DNA from: Cytophagales bacterium
GTDB taxonomy: Bacteria; Bacteroidota; Bacteroidia; Cytophagales; UBA9547
Assembly (NCBI GenBank): GCA_013298205.1
Contig: JAAFJZ010000211.1
Coordinates: 1-5,224, forward strand
DNA length: 5,224 bases
Direction: 5' to 3'
Shown piece by piece: positions 1 to 5,224 of the stretch (its first letter is position 1; every line of letters starts with the position of its first letter). A program made the translations under genes and the position numbers. The notes beneath the pieces were generated by a model. It ran no database searches and was not told where the DNA came from. It was given only the letters and a program-made list of their open reading frames with translations.

Positions 1-1629
1 GATGGAAGTTTGGGAATGCTTCCAGAAGAATGGCTTCAAAAATATGGCTTGCTTTTGAAAATGGGAGTGGTAGAAAACGAAAATATCAAGGTGAGTAAAA
101 TGCATTTTAATGTGTTAGACGAGCTAATGAGCCAGATTTCAGATGAAGACATTCAAATAGAAATCGCAGAAAAAAAAGCCAAGCTTATCAATATCGAAAG
201 TGTAGATTTGGTAAAAATACCCAAAGAAATCAAAGCCAAACTCCGTCCTTACCAAGAATCGGGCTACAATTGGCTTCAAATTTTGGATAATATCGGTTGG
301 GGAGGATGCCTGGCAGACGACATGGGACTTGGAAAAACCCTGCAAACCATTACCTTTTTGCAGTTTCTAAAAGGTAAATACCCAAAAGATACGCATCTCA
401 TCGTTTGCCCTACTTCCCTGATTTTCAATTGGGAAAATGAATTGAAAAAGTTTGCTCCCAAACTGAATTATCATATTTTTTATGGTACAAATCGAGAATT
501 TTCAGATGCCCATTTTGATGAATATGACATCATTATCACCAGTTATGGTGTGGCAAGAATAGATTTTGAAACCCTGAGCACATTCAAATGGAATTATTTG
601 ATTTTAGACGAAAGCCAAACCATCAAAAATCCCGATGCTGCGACCACAAAATGCTTGCAACTTATACCTGCCAAAAATAAATTGATTTTGAGTGGAACCC
701 CGCTACAAAACAATACATTGGATATTTATTCCCAGTTTAACTTCTTAAATCCTGGGCTTTTGGGAAACAAAGAATTTTTCAAAAACGAATTTGCCAATCC
801 GATTGATAAAAATGGAGATGTAGAAAAATCTGCCCAACTCAAAAAGCTAATCAGTCCTTTTTTATTGAGGCGAACCAAGAACTTAGTTGCTACAGATTTA
901 CCTGATAAAACAGAAATCGTTTTGTGGTGCCAAATGGACAGAGCGCAAAAATCGCTTTATGATGAATATAAAAACTTTTACAAAGAGTCTATTTTGAAAA
1001 AAATAGAAACCGATGGAATCGCAAAATCTGGAATTTACATCTTGGAAGGCTTGCTGAGGTTAAGGCAAATTTGTGATGACCCAAGATTGGTGAAAGATAA
1101 AGATGTAAAACTAGAAACAGGCGTAAAAATTCAGGAATTGCTGCGAGAAGTAACTGAAAATATTGGCGATCATAAAATATTGATTTTTAGTCAGTTTACA
1201 GAAATGCTAGCCTTGATAGAAGCTGAGTTTACAGCACAAAATATCAATTATTGCTATTTGGATGGCGGTACACCTGCTACCAAAAGGCAAGAAGAAGTAA
1301 ACCGTTTTCAAAATGATGATAAGGTAAAAATTTTCTTAATTTCCTTGAAAGCAGGCGGTGTAGGTCTTAACCTTACGGCAGCAGATTATGTTTATATCGT
1401 AGATCCTTGGTGGAACCCAGCAGCCGAACAGCAAGCGATAGACAGAACACATCGAATAGGGCAAAAAAATAAAATATTCGCCTACAAAATGGTTTGTAAA
1501 GATACAGTAGAAGAAAAAATATTGATGTTGCAAGAAAAGAAATTGGCATTAGCCAAAGACATTGTGCAAGAAGAAGCCTCACTCTTAAAGAAAATGACTA
1601 AAGAAGACGTAGCGTATTTATTTAGTTAA
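1..1629 (+). CDS. SNF2/HepA-family DNA-dependent ATPase (helicase-like), 5'-truncated
   Basis: This is a superfamily 2 ATPase of the SNF2 type, expected to translocate on double-stranded DNA and remodel protein-DNA or RNA polymerase complexes in the cytoplasm. The frame is open from base 1 (Asp-Gly-Ser-Leu precede the first Met), so the gene begins outside the window and 542 residues remain. Counting from base 1, the motifs seen are: Q-motif-like RPYQ at 82-85; Walker A DDMGLGKT at 106-113; Walker B DESQ at 203-206; motif III LSGTPLQN at 230-237; LLRRTK at 288-293; then the second RecA-like lobe with KILIFSQF near 392-399, LDGGT near 420, motif V SLKAGGVGLNLT at 448-459, DPWWNP at 468-473 and motif VI QAIDRTHRIGQ at 478-488, carrying the candidate arginine fingers R482 and R485. 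All catalytic motifs are intact. Bacteroidota relatives usually carry a long N-terminal part, often with a SWIM zinc finger; that part lies outside, so its presence is inference. The gene converges on the transglutaminase-like gene, with 20 bp between stops. The exact biological role is unknown. Confidence 0.95.
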   Translation, partial: DGSLGMLPEEWLQKYGLLLKMGVVENENIKVSKMHFNVLDELMSQISDEDIQIEIAEKKAKLINIESVDLVKIPKEIKAKLRPYQESGYNWLQILDNIGWGGCLADDMGLGKTLQTITFLQFLKGKYPKDTHLIVCPTSLIFNWENELKKFAPKLNYHIFYGTNREFSDAHFDEYDIIITSYGVARIDFETLSTFKWNYLILDESQTIKNPDAATTKCLQLIPAKNKLILSGTPLQNNTLDIYSQFNFLNPGLLGNKEFFKNEFANPIDKNGDVEKSAQLKKLISPFLLRRTKNLVATDLPDKTEIVLWCQMDRAQKSLYDEYKNFYKESILKKIETDGIAKSGIYILEGLLRLRQICDDPRLVKDKDVKLETGVKIQELLREVTENIGDHKILIFSQFTEMLALIEAEFTAQNINYCYLDGGTPATKRQEEVNRFQNDDKVKIFLISLKAGGVGLNLTAADYVYIVDPWWNPAAEQQAIDRTHRIGQKNKIFAYKMVCKDTVEEKILMLQEKKLALAKDIVQEEASLLKKMTKEDVAYLFS

Positions 1630-1649
1630 ATTTATTTTGTAGTCACAGC

Positions 1650-2504
1650 CTATTTTGCTTGGTAAGACAAACCTTTTAACTCTGCATTGTTATTAAAAAA
1701 AGGATTAAAACTGGGTTCTAGCGAATCGCAATTTACTACAATAGATGTACAACTAACATTACCAAAAATACTTGCTACAGCGGCATCAGCAGCATCGTGA
1801 CCAGAGGCTATTTTAACTAATCCATTGAGCGGAGCAAGTCGAGTTGGGTCAAAAATTATCCAACTTCCGCCTATGTAAGCCTCAAAGCAAGCATGAAAAT
1901 CAGGTGGGAATAATTTAAACGCATAACAGGTAAAATAACGAGCAGGAATAGACAATGCCCGACATAATGCAATACCCAAATGGGCAAAATCTCGACACAC
2001 TCCTGCTCTCTCGGTTATAGTGTCGTAGGCAGATGTTTGAGAACTTGTACTGCCACTCAGGTATTCGATGTTAAAGAATATCCAATCAGCAATGGCAAGT
2101 ACTTTGGAATAAATATTTTGAATTCCACCAAATTGGTTATAAGCCAATCGTTGGAGTTTATCAGATTGGCAATAGCGACTTGGAAATAAAAATGGAATTA
2201 TATTGCCATCTATAGGTACAAATGGTGTGTTTTCATTGGTATGATGCTGGCTTAATAATGTGAAGTTAGTGTCCACAATGGCACTATATGATACTTTAAA
2301 ACTAATAAGTTCATTGATTTGAAGCCTAACATATCTATTAATACTACTTCGAGAAGTAAATTCTTCGATTTTTATGTCTGGATTGACGATTAAAGTTTCT
2401 GATAATACTTTTTGATATGGCGTTCTGAGTGCATGAATATTCAAAATCAATGTACTTGGGATATGTACTTGATATTCGACCTCGCTTGATATTTTAAATT
2501 TCAT
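1650..2504 (-). CDS. Transglutaminase-like (TGc, COG1305-type) family protein
   Basis: This is a 284-residue protein of the papain-like transglutaminase superfamily. Bacterial members are mostly predicted to be peptidases or amide-bond-processing enzymes rather than true cross-linkers; the substrate is unknown. Residues 1 to about 85 form a beta-rich N-terminal domain (MKFKISSEVEYQV start, then LNIHALRTP). The TGc core runs from about 130 to 222, with nucleophile C170 in AGVCRDFAH, H204 in PPDFHACFEA and D219 in WIIFDPTR, so the triad is complete. A family tail follows, with GHDAADAAVASIFGN at 235-249. No signal peptide or membrane helix is visible, so it is probably cytoplasmic. I chose the ATG at 2504 because the family begins MKFK..; an in-frame TTG four codons upstream (2516) is possible but less likely. 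No ribosome binding site is visible, which is usual in this phylum. The gene is probably monocistronic: it faces away from ispE across a 379-bp gap and converges with the SNF2 gene. Relatives often sit beside circularly permuted ATP-grasp and alpha-E proteins; none is present here. Confidence 0.9.
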   Translation of the reverse strand: MKFKISSEVEYQVHIPSTLILNIHALRTPYQKVLSETLIVNPDIKIEEFTSRSSINRYVRLQINELISFKVSYSAIVDTNFTLLSQHHTNENTPFVPIDGNIIPFLFPSRYCQSDKLQRLAYNQFGGIQNIYSKVLAIADWIFFNIEYLSGSTSSQTSAYDTITERAGVCRDFAHLGIALCRALSIPARYFTCYAFKLFPPDFHACFEAYIGGSWIIFDPTRLAPLNGLVKIASGHDAADAAVASIFGNVSCTSIVVNCDSLEPSFNPFFNNNAELKGLSYQAK

Positions 2505-2603
2505 TCGTATTGGCAATTTTCAAGAGTTACAAAATAACATAAATAGGAAGCTAATTTCTTAAAAATCTAACTATCAAGCTTTGCAGATTTTTTTTTTAAC
2601 TCG

Positions 2604-2653
2604 CATGATTTAGTCTCATGATTGACACTTTTTTGTTTTATTTAATCATGATT
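2604..2653. repeat. Three CATGATT repeats, the last inside a 10-bp palindrome
   Basis: CATGATT occurs at 2604-2610, 2617-2623 and 2647-2653. The third copy lies in the perfect palindrome AATCATGATT (2644-2653) and the second is preceded by TCT, giving TCATGA. The copies start 13 and 30 bases apart and sit 100 to 150 bp upstream of the transglutaminase-like start. They could be sites for a dimeric regulator, but in such AT-rich DNA 7-base repeats can arise by chance, and no regulator can be named. Confidence 0.3.
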
Positions 2654-2777
2654 TATAATTTAATGCCAATATGGATTAAATTCCCTGATTTTTGATACTT
2701 GTTGATAAATAAAAGGATGAAATTTATTATATCATTGTTAGAAAAAATATTTTAAAGAAAAATTTAAGTAAAAATAT

Positions 2778-2809
2778 TCAAATAAAATTACTTTTGGATA
2801 TACCAAAAG
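2778..2809 (-). terminator. Possible weak intrinsic terminator of the dprA-ispE unit
   Basis: CTTTTGG (2791-2797) and CCAAAAG (2803-2809) form a perfect 7-bp inverted repeat with a 5-base ATATA loop. On the - strand the hairpin is followed by TAATTTTATTT, a broken U-rich tract, and it lies about 75 bases after the ispE stop. The + strand has no T-run after it, so the polarity fits ispE. The stem has only three G:C pairs, so termination would be weak; it could be a chance palindrome. Confidence 0.35.
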
Positions 2810-2883
2810 CTTAAGACTTAAATTGAAAATGAGAATAATAAATTCAGTAAATTTAAGTATTAGCTCTTTAAGCACTTGAGTTT

Positions 2884-3696
2884 CTAAACCCAATATACTG
2901 CTTCGTATCCCAACTTTGCTTTAGCTTCTTCAAAACCAATTTCTTGTGAGAAAATGCCATAAACAGCCGAGCCTGAACCCGACATAGAGGCGTAAATTGC
3001 ACCTAAATCATAGAGTTGATTTTTAATGGTTTTTATTGCAGGATTGTTTTTAAAAATATGCTTTTCAAAATCATTTTCTAATAGGTTCTTCCACTCAGAT
3101 ATGTCTTTTTGAAGAATGTTTTCTATTGTTTGCCTAGGTTTTGATTCCAAAATTAGCCCAGAATAGGCTTCTGCAGTAGAAACATGAATAGCCGGATAAG
3201 CAAGCAAGATTTTATATTTTGATAAATCTAAATGAAATGCACTAAGCTCATTTCCCCTTCCCTTGCCTATAGAAACTTTATTTTGAATAAAAAATGCACA
3301 ATCGCTACCCAAAAACGATGCATAATTTTCTAAAGTTGAAGAAGGTAACTTCAAATCAAATTTTTTATTTAACATCTTTAAGCAAAAGGCCGCATCAGCC
3401 GACCCCCCACCCAAACCTGCACCCATAGGAATGGTCTTGTGCAAATGAATATGAACATTGGGCAATTGAAAATCTTTTTTTAATAGATTATACGCTTTTA
3501 CAACCAGATTACTATCAGAATTGCCCGAAATAGCCAAACCGCTAGAGCTAAATTTAAACAAATTACTTTCTATAATTTCTAGCCCATCTTTTAGGTTTAT
3601 GGGATAAAAACAAGACGCCAATTCATGGAAGCCATCGCTCCGTTTACTCAAAATTTGCAAACCAATATTGATTTTGGCATTAGGGAAATCAATCAT
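2884..3696 (-). CDS. ispE: 4-diphosphocytidyl-2-C-methyl-D-erythritol kinase
   Basis: IspE is the fourth enzyme of the MEP (non-mevalonate) isoprenoid pathway. It transfers phosphate from ATP to the 2-hydroxyl of CDP-methylerythritol in the cytoplasm, feeding IspF. The 270-residue length is normal or slightly short. The GHMP-kinase layout is complete: motif 1 NAKINIGL at 6-13 (K8 and N10 in the substrate region), SDGFHEL at 20-26 with the conserved His 24, the glycine-rich ATP loop PMGAGLGGGSADAA at 90-103, the probable catalytic Asp 132 in GSDCAFF, and motif 3 SMSGSGSAVYGIF at 237-249. Many homologues have Pro where Ala 134 stands; this is a mild variation. The start is the ATG at 3696, which places the lysine motif at the usual distance from the N terminus. 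No Shine-Dalgarno sequence is visible. It begins 18 bp after the dprA stop on the same strand, so it is very likely co-transcribed from upstream of dprA. Its presence implies that the organism makes isoprenoids by the MEP route. Confidence 0.97.
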   Translation of the reverse strand: MIDFPNAKINIGLQILSKRSDGFHELASCFYPINLKDGLEIIESNLFKFSSSGLAISGNSDSNLVVKAYNLLKKDFQLPNVHIHLHKTIPMGAGLGGGSADAAFCLKMLNKKFDLKLPSSTLENYASFLGSDCAFFIQNKVSIGKGRGNELSAFHLDLSKYKILLAYPAIHVSTAEAYSGLILESKPRQTIENILQKDISEWKNLLENDFEKHIFKNNPAIKTIKNQLYDLGAIYASMSGSGSAVYGIFSQEIGFEEAKAKLGYEAVYWV

Positions 3697-3714
3697 AAAA
3701 TCTTGTTTGTGTGG

Positions 3715-4830
3715 CTAAGGTTTAACACCAAATTTTTTGCCTGGCATGGTTTTAATCAAACCCGAAAATTCAAGTTCTAAAAGCAAAGAAGATAATTTAT
3801 GAATCGAAATAGAAGTTTCAATGGCCAAATCGTCTATTTGCTTATCTCCTTTTACCAAGGTATTTAAAATATTTTGGCAATCAGGGTTTTCATGTTTGTA
3901 TTCTTTTTGAGCTATCTTCTTTGAAGATATTTGCATCCCTGTTTTATTATCTTCCCAACCCATAAGCGACAGAATGTCATTTGGGTCTGTTAAAATGTGT
4001 GCCAAATGGTTTTTGATTAATTTATGGCAACCTTGCGAATTGGCTGAAAAAATAGAGCCAGGTACAGCCATAATTTCTCTTTGGTATTCATTAGCATAAT
4101 TTGCCGTTATCATTGCTCCTCCTTCACTTTGCGCTTCTACAACAATCACCACATCCGAAATACCCGCAATAATCCTGTTTCGCAAAGGAAAATGTCTAGG
4201 ATCTGGACTGGTATTAAAAAAATATTCAGTCAAAATGCCTCCTTTTTCAAGCATAGCCTCTGCTATTTTCGTATGGCGAGAAGGATAAATGATATTCAAA
4301 CCAGAACCCATCACACCAATAGTAGAAATTTGTTTTTCTAAGGCAGCTTGGTGAGCAAAAATGTCTATTCCATAAGCCAATCCGCTAATAATACTTACCT
4401 GATTTAAGGCTAAAGATTCAATGATTTTATCGGTAATTTCTTTGCCATAAGTGCCTGCTTTTCTTGTACCTACAATAGAAACCGAACGTTCAGGATTCAA
4501 GCTTCCATTGCCTTTGTAAAAAAGCAAGGTAGGAGGGTCGATAATGTTTTTTAATCTTAAAGGATAATCCTCATCAAAATAGGAAATAATTTTCGCATTC
4601 CATTTTTCTGCCCAAGCCAATTGTTTTTCAGCTTCAAGAAGTGCCTCTTTAGGATTTAAAATAGCCGAAGCCGTTTGCTCACCGATATTAGGAATTTTTA
4701 ATAATTTGCCTTTTGGTGTTTGCAAAATTTGCTCCGCACTTCCTAAATAGCTCATTAAAAGCCTCACCGTGCGAGTGCCTACACCTGGAATCAGGTGTAA
4801 AGCCGTAAAATTAAGTAGTTCTTGATTCAA
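3715..4830 (-). CDS. dprA: DNA-processing protein DprA (Smf)
   Basis: DprA binds incoming single-stranded DNA during natural transformation and loads RecA on it; it is widely conserved even in bacteria not known to be competent. The 371 residues are of normal length. In order: helix-hairpin-helix-like segments LIPGVGTRTV (13-22) and IPNIGEQTASAIL (46-58); a Rossmann-fold domain from about 72 to 288 with VGTRKAGTYG (120-129), SGLAYGIDIFAH (149-160), MGSGLNIIYPSRH (174-186), FPLRNRIIAG (214-223), SEGGA (235-239) and VPGSIFSANSQGCHKLI (256-272); then a linker and a C-terminal winged-helix domain (about 315-367). No conserved motif is missing. The start is unusual: the family-typical N terminus (NQELL..ALHLIPGVG) begins at a TTG at 4830-4828. 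The in-frame stop TAA lies at 4848-4846, no ATG stands between, and the next Met is residue 26, inside the first hairpin motif. GGGA lies a few bases before the TTG and may aid initiation. It is the first gene of the dprA-ispE pair. Confidence 0.95.
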   Translation of the reverse strand: MNQELLNFTALHLIPGVGTRTVRLLMSYLGSAEQILQTPKGKLLKIPNIGEQTASAILNPKEALLEAEKQLAWAEKWNAKIISYFDEDYPLRLKNIIDPPTLLFYKGNGSLNPERSVSIVGTRKAGTYGKEITDKIIESLALNQVSIISGLAYGIDIFAHQAALEKQISTIGVMGSGLNIIYPSRHTKIAEAMLEKGGILTEYFFNTSPDPRHFPLRNRIIAGISDVVIVVEAQSEGGAMITANYANEYQREIMAVPGSIFSANSQGCHKLIKNHLAHILTDPNDILSLMGWEDNKTGMQISSKKIAQKEYKHENPDCQNILNTLVKGDKQIDDLAIETSISIHKLSSLLLELEFSGLIKTMPGKKFGVKP

Positions 4831-4980
4831 AATCCCGATGAAAATTTAGCTGAGCAAATTACCAGATTAAAATAACTAAATAAAAATTAGTAAGGATATT
4901 TATTCTTATTAATTCAATGTCGCTTTTTGGTGTCTTCTATTGAAAATAAAGTTTAAAAATAAATTTAAGAAATAATTTGG
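4831..4980. other. AT-rich upstream region of dprA
   Basis: This 150-bp stretch should contain the promoter and leader of dprA-ispE, read on the - strand. I see no ORF and no convincing -33/-7 pair. The closest match to the Bacteroidota -7 box is TAATTTG at 4861-4855 on the - strand, one base short of TAnnTTTG and without a suitably spaced TTG. No structured RNA was recognised. No ATG occurs on the - strand between about 4917 and the dprA start, in any frame. Confidence 0.5.
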
Positions 4981-5059
4981 GTGTATCCCTGCGGGTCGGG
5001 CTATCGCTACAAGTCCTCGTTCGTGCCTCACTGCGGGCTTTTTGCTCTATCCCTTACAC
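4981..5059. repeat. GC-rich intergenic repeat element of Bacteroidota type
   Basis: This 79-bp segment is about 57% G+C (45 of 79 bases counted), set between flanks of much lower G+C. Its ends are GTGTA (4981-4985) and TACAC (5055-5059), a 5-bp terminal inverted repeat. Just inside, TATCCCT is present in direct orientation at both sides (4984-4990 and 5048-5054), and CGGGCT appears twice (4997-5002 and 5034-5039). The core word order (GGGCTATCGCTACAAGTCC, then TGCGGGCTTTTTG) resembles dispersed, non-coding GC-rich repeats I recall from Bacteroidota genomes; this is memory, not a search. It has no open frame. It lies upstream of dprA and downstream of whatever gene lies to the right. It may act as a terminator-like or REP/MITE-like element; which is unknown. 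Confidence 0.6.
5011..5043 (+). terminator. Terminator-like hairpin inside the GC-rich repeat
   Basis: On the + strand AAGTCC (5011-5016) can pair with GGGCTT (5035-5040), six pairs in RNA including one G-U, and five T residues occur at 5039-5043. The 18-base loop may fold further. The stem is short and no + strand gene ends just before it, so it may simply be part of the repeat's own fold rather than a terminator in use. Confidence 0.25.
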
Positions 5060-5092
5060 AAAAATCGTAGTTCTTAAACAAAACAGGAACTA
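5060..5092 (-). terminator. Candidate intrinsic terminator for a gene to the right
   Basis: TAGTTCTT (5068-5075) and AGGAACTA (5085-5092) are complementary (eight RNA pairs, one of them G-U on one strand) around a 9-base A-rich loop. Read on the - strand, the hairpin is followed by CGA and then five T residues (5064-5060), as in a rho-independent terminator. The + strand has no T-run after it. It lies about 40 bases after the stop at 5131-5133, so it would fit a - strand gene entering from the right edge. The stem is AT-rich, so strength is doubtful. Confidence 0.4.
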
Positions 5093-5130
5093 GATTAAGT
5101 AAAAATAATTAAACTTATTAAACGTGAATA

Positions 5131-5223
5131 TCAATTAAAAATTTTTATTTGAGGAAAAGTATAACATAGCGAAACATATTGTCCAAAACCAAATACCAAA
5201 CCATAACTACTTGTGAAATTTAG
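5131..5223 (-). CDS. Possible C-terminal end of an unidentified gene, cut by the window edge
   Basis: On the - strand one frame is open from the right edge for 30 codons to a TGA at 5133-5131. The encoded tail contains SSYGLVFGFGQYVSLCYTF, rich in aromatic and glycine residues, and ends in KIFN. I do not recognise it. Support comes from the terminator-like hairpin about 40 bases downstream in the right orientation. Against it, 30 open codons in AT-rich DNA can easily be chance, and there is no homology evidence. It is listed so the edge can be checked in a longer sequence. Confidence 0.25.
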   Translation of the reverse strand, partial: LNFTSSYGLVFGFGQYVSLCYTFPQIKIFN

Positions 5224-5224
5224 T

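Larger units (their letters stand above)
2505..2883. other. AT-rich intergenic region between the transglutaminase-like gene and ispE
   Basis: This 379-bp gap holds the upstream region of the transglutaminase-like gene and the downstream region of ispE, both on the - strand. I find no ORF of meaningful length, no tRNA and no recognised RNA. It contains a T10 run at 2588-2597, three CATGATT repeats, the CTTTTGG/CCAAAAG hairpin at 2791-2809, and a 9-base element AATTTAAGT at 2761-2769 and 2850-2858 with its inverted copy at 2816-2824. A promoter for the transglutaminase-like gene must lie here, but no TTG/TAnnTTTG pair of the Bacteroidota type with good spacing could be placed; the nearest -7-like match reads TTATTTTG on the - strand (2537-2530) and lacks a partner -33 box. 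Confidence 0.7.

Noticed and set aside
139..461. Overlapping - strand ORFs opposite the SNF2 Walker A region
   Set aside because: The SNF2 motifs on the + strand explain this DNA; the - strand frames have no recognisable domains.
1980..2189. 69-codon + strand ORF inside the transglutaminase-like gene
   Set aside because: It lies opposite the catalytic region of a clearly conserved gene, and its translation resembles no protein I know.
2505..2516. TTG at 2516 as an earlier start of the transglutaminase-like gene
   Set aside because: The ATG at 2504 gives the MKFK.. N terminus typical of the family. The extra four residues add nothing recognisable and no ribosome binding site favours the TTG.
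2717..2755. Twelve-codon micro-ORF (MKFIISLLEKIF) on the + strand preceded by AAAAGG
   Set aside because: It is too short to judge, the AGG directly abuts the ATG so spacing is wrong for a ribosome binding site, and no promoter or conserved partner is visible.
2789..2796. Perfect match to the Bacteroidota -7 box TAnnTTTG on the + strand
   Set aside because: No TTG lies at the right distance upstream and no + strand gene follows; the bases are also part of the CTTTTGG hairpin arm.
4081..4341. 86-codon + strand ORF inside dprA
   Set aside because: It is antisense to the conserved Rossmann domain of dprA, with no independent sign of coding.
5092..5223. Alternative - strand mini-frame starting at an ATG near 5204 (MVWYLVLDNMF..., 19 codons)
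   Set aside because: It is short and closed, overlaps the longer open frame that reaches the window edge, and has no ribosome binding site; hydrophobic content alone is not evidence.
1..5224. CRISPR arrays, tRNA or rRNA genes, insertion sequences, phage or defence genes
   Set aside because: None was found by eye on either strand: no regularly spaced repeats, no cloverleaf-like GC-rich segment and no transposase or integrase motifs.

Overview
The window is about 5.2 kb of low-GC DNA (roughly one third G+C, estimated by eye). It looks like chromosomal DNA of a member of the Bacteroidota, perhaps from the Cytophagia side. The reasons are the wording of the proteins (an SNF2 helicase with a DGSLGMLPEEW-type lead-in, IspE with GSDCAFF, DprA with LIPGVG), the absence of Shine-Dalgarno sequences before the genes, and a GC-rich intergenic repeat of a kind I associate with this phylum. 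The genus cannot be named from the sequence alone.

Layout, left to right: (1) the C-terminal half or more of an SNF2/HepA-family DNA-dependent ATPase on the + strand, cut by the left edge and with all helicase motifs intact; (2) a convergent gene on the - strand, ending 20 bp away, for a stand-alone transglutaminase-like cysteine protease-fold protein with a complete Cys-His-Asp triad; (3) an AT-rich gap of about 380 bp holding short CATGATT repeats, a T10 tract and a small hairpin that may end the next transcription unit; (4) a - strand pair, dprA followed 18 bp later by ispE, almost certainly co-transcribed; (5) a right-hand non-coding region of up to 394 bp with a sharply bounded 79-bp GC-rich repeat element, a hairpin plus T-run terminator candidate on the - strand, and possibly the last 30 codons of another - strand gene that leaves the window.

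The genes do not form one pathway. dprA (ssDNA and RecA loading in natural transformation) and ispE (fourth step of the MEP isoprenoid pathway) probably share a transcript without sharing a function. The SNF2 and transglutaminase-like genes are separate units. I see no phage, defence island, CRISPR, tRNA, rRNA or transposase, and no convincing undescribed system. The most unusual items are the GC-rich repeat, the non-ATG start of dprA and the possible hidden gene end at the right edge.
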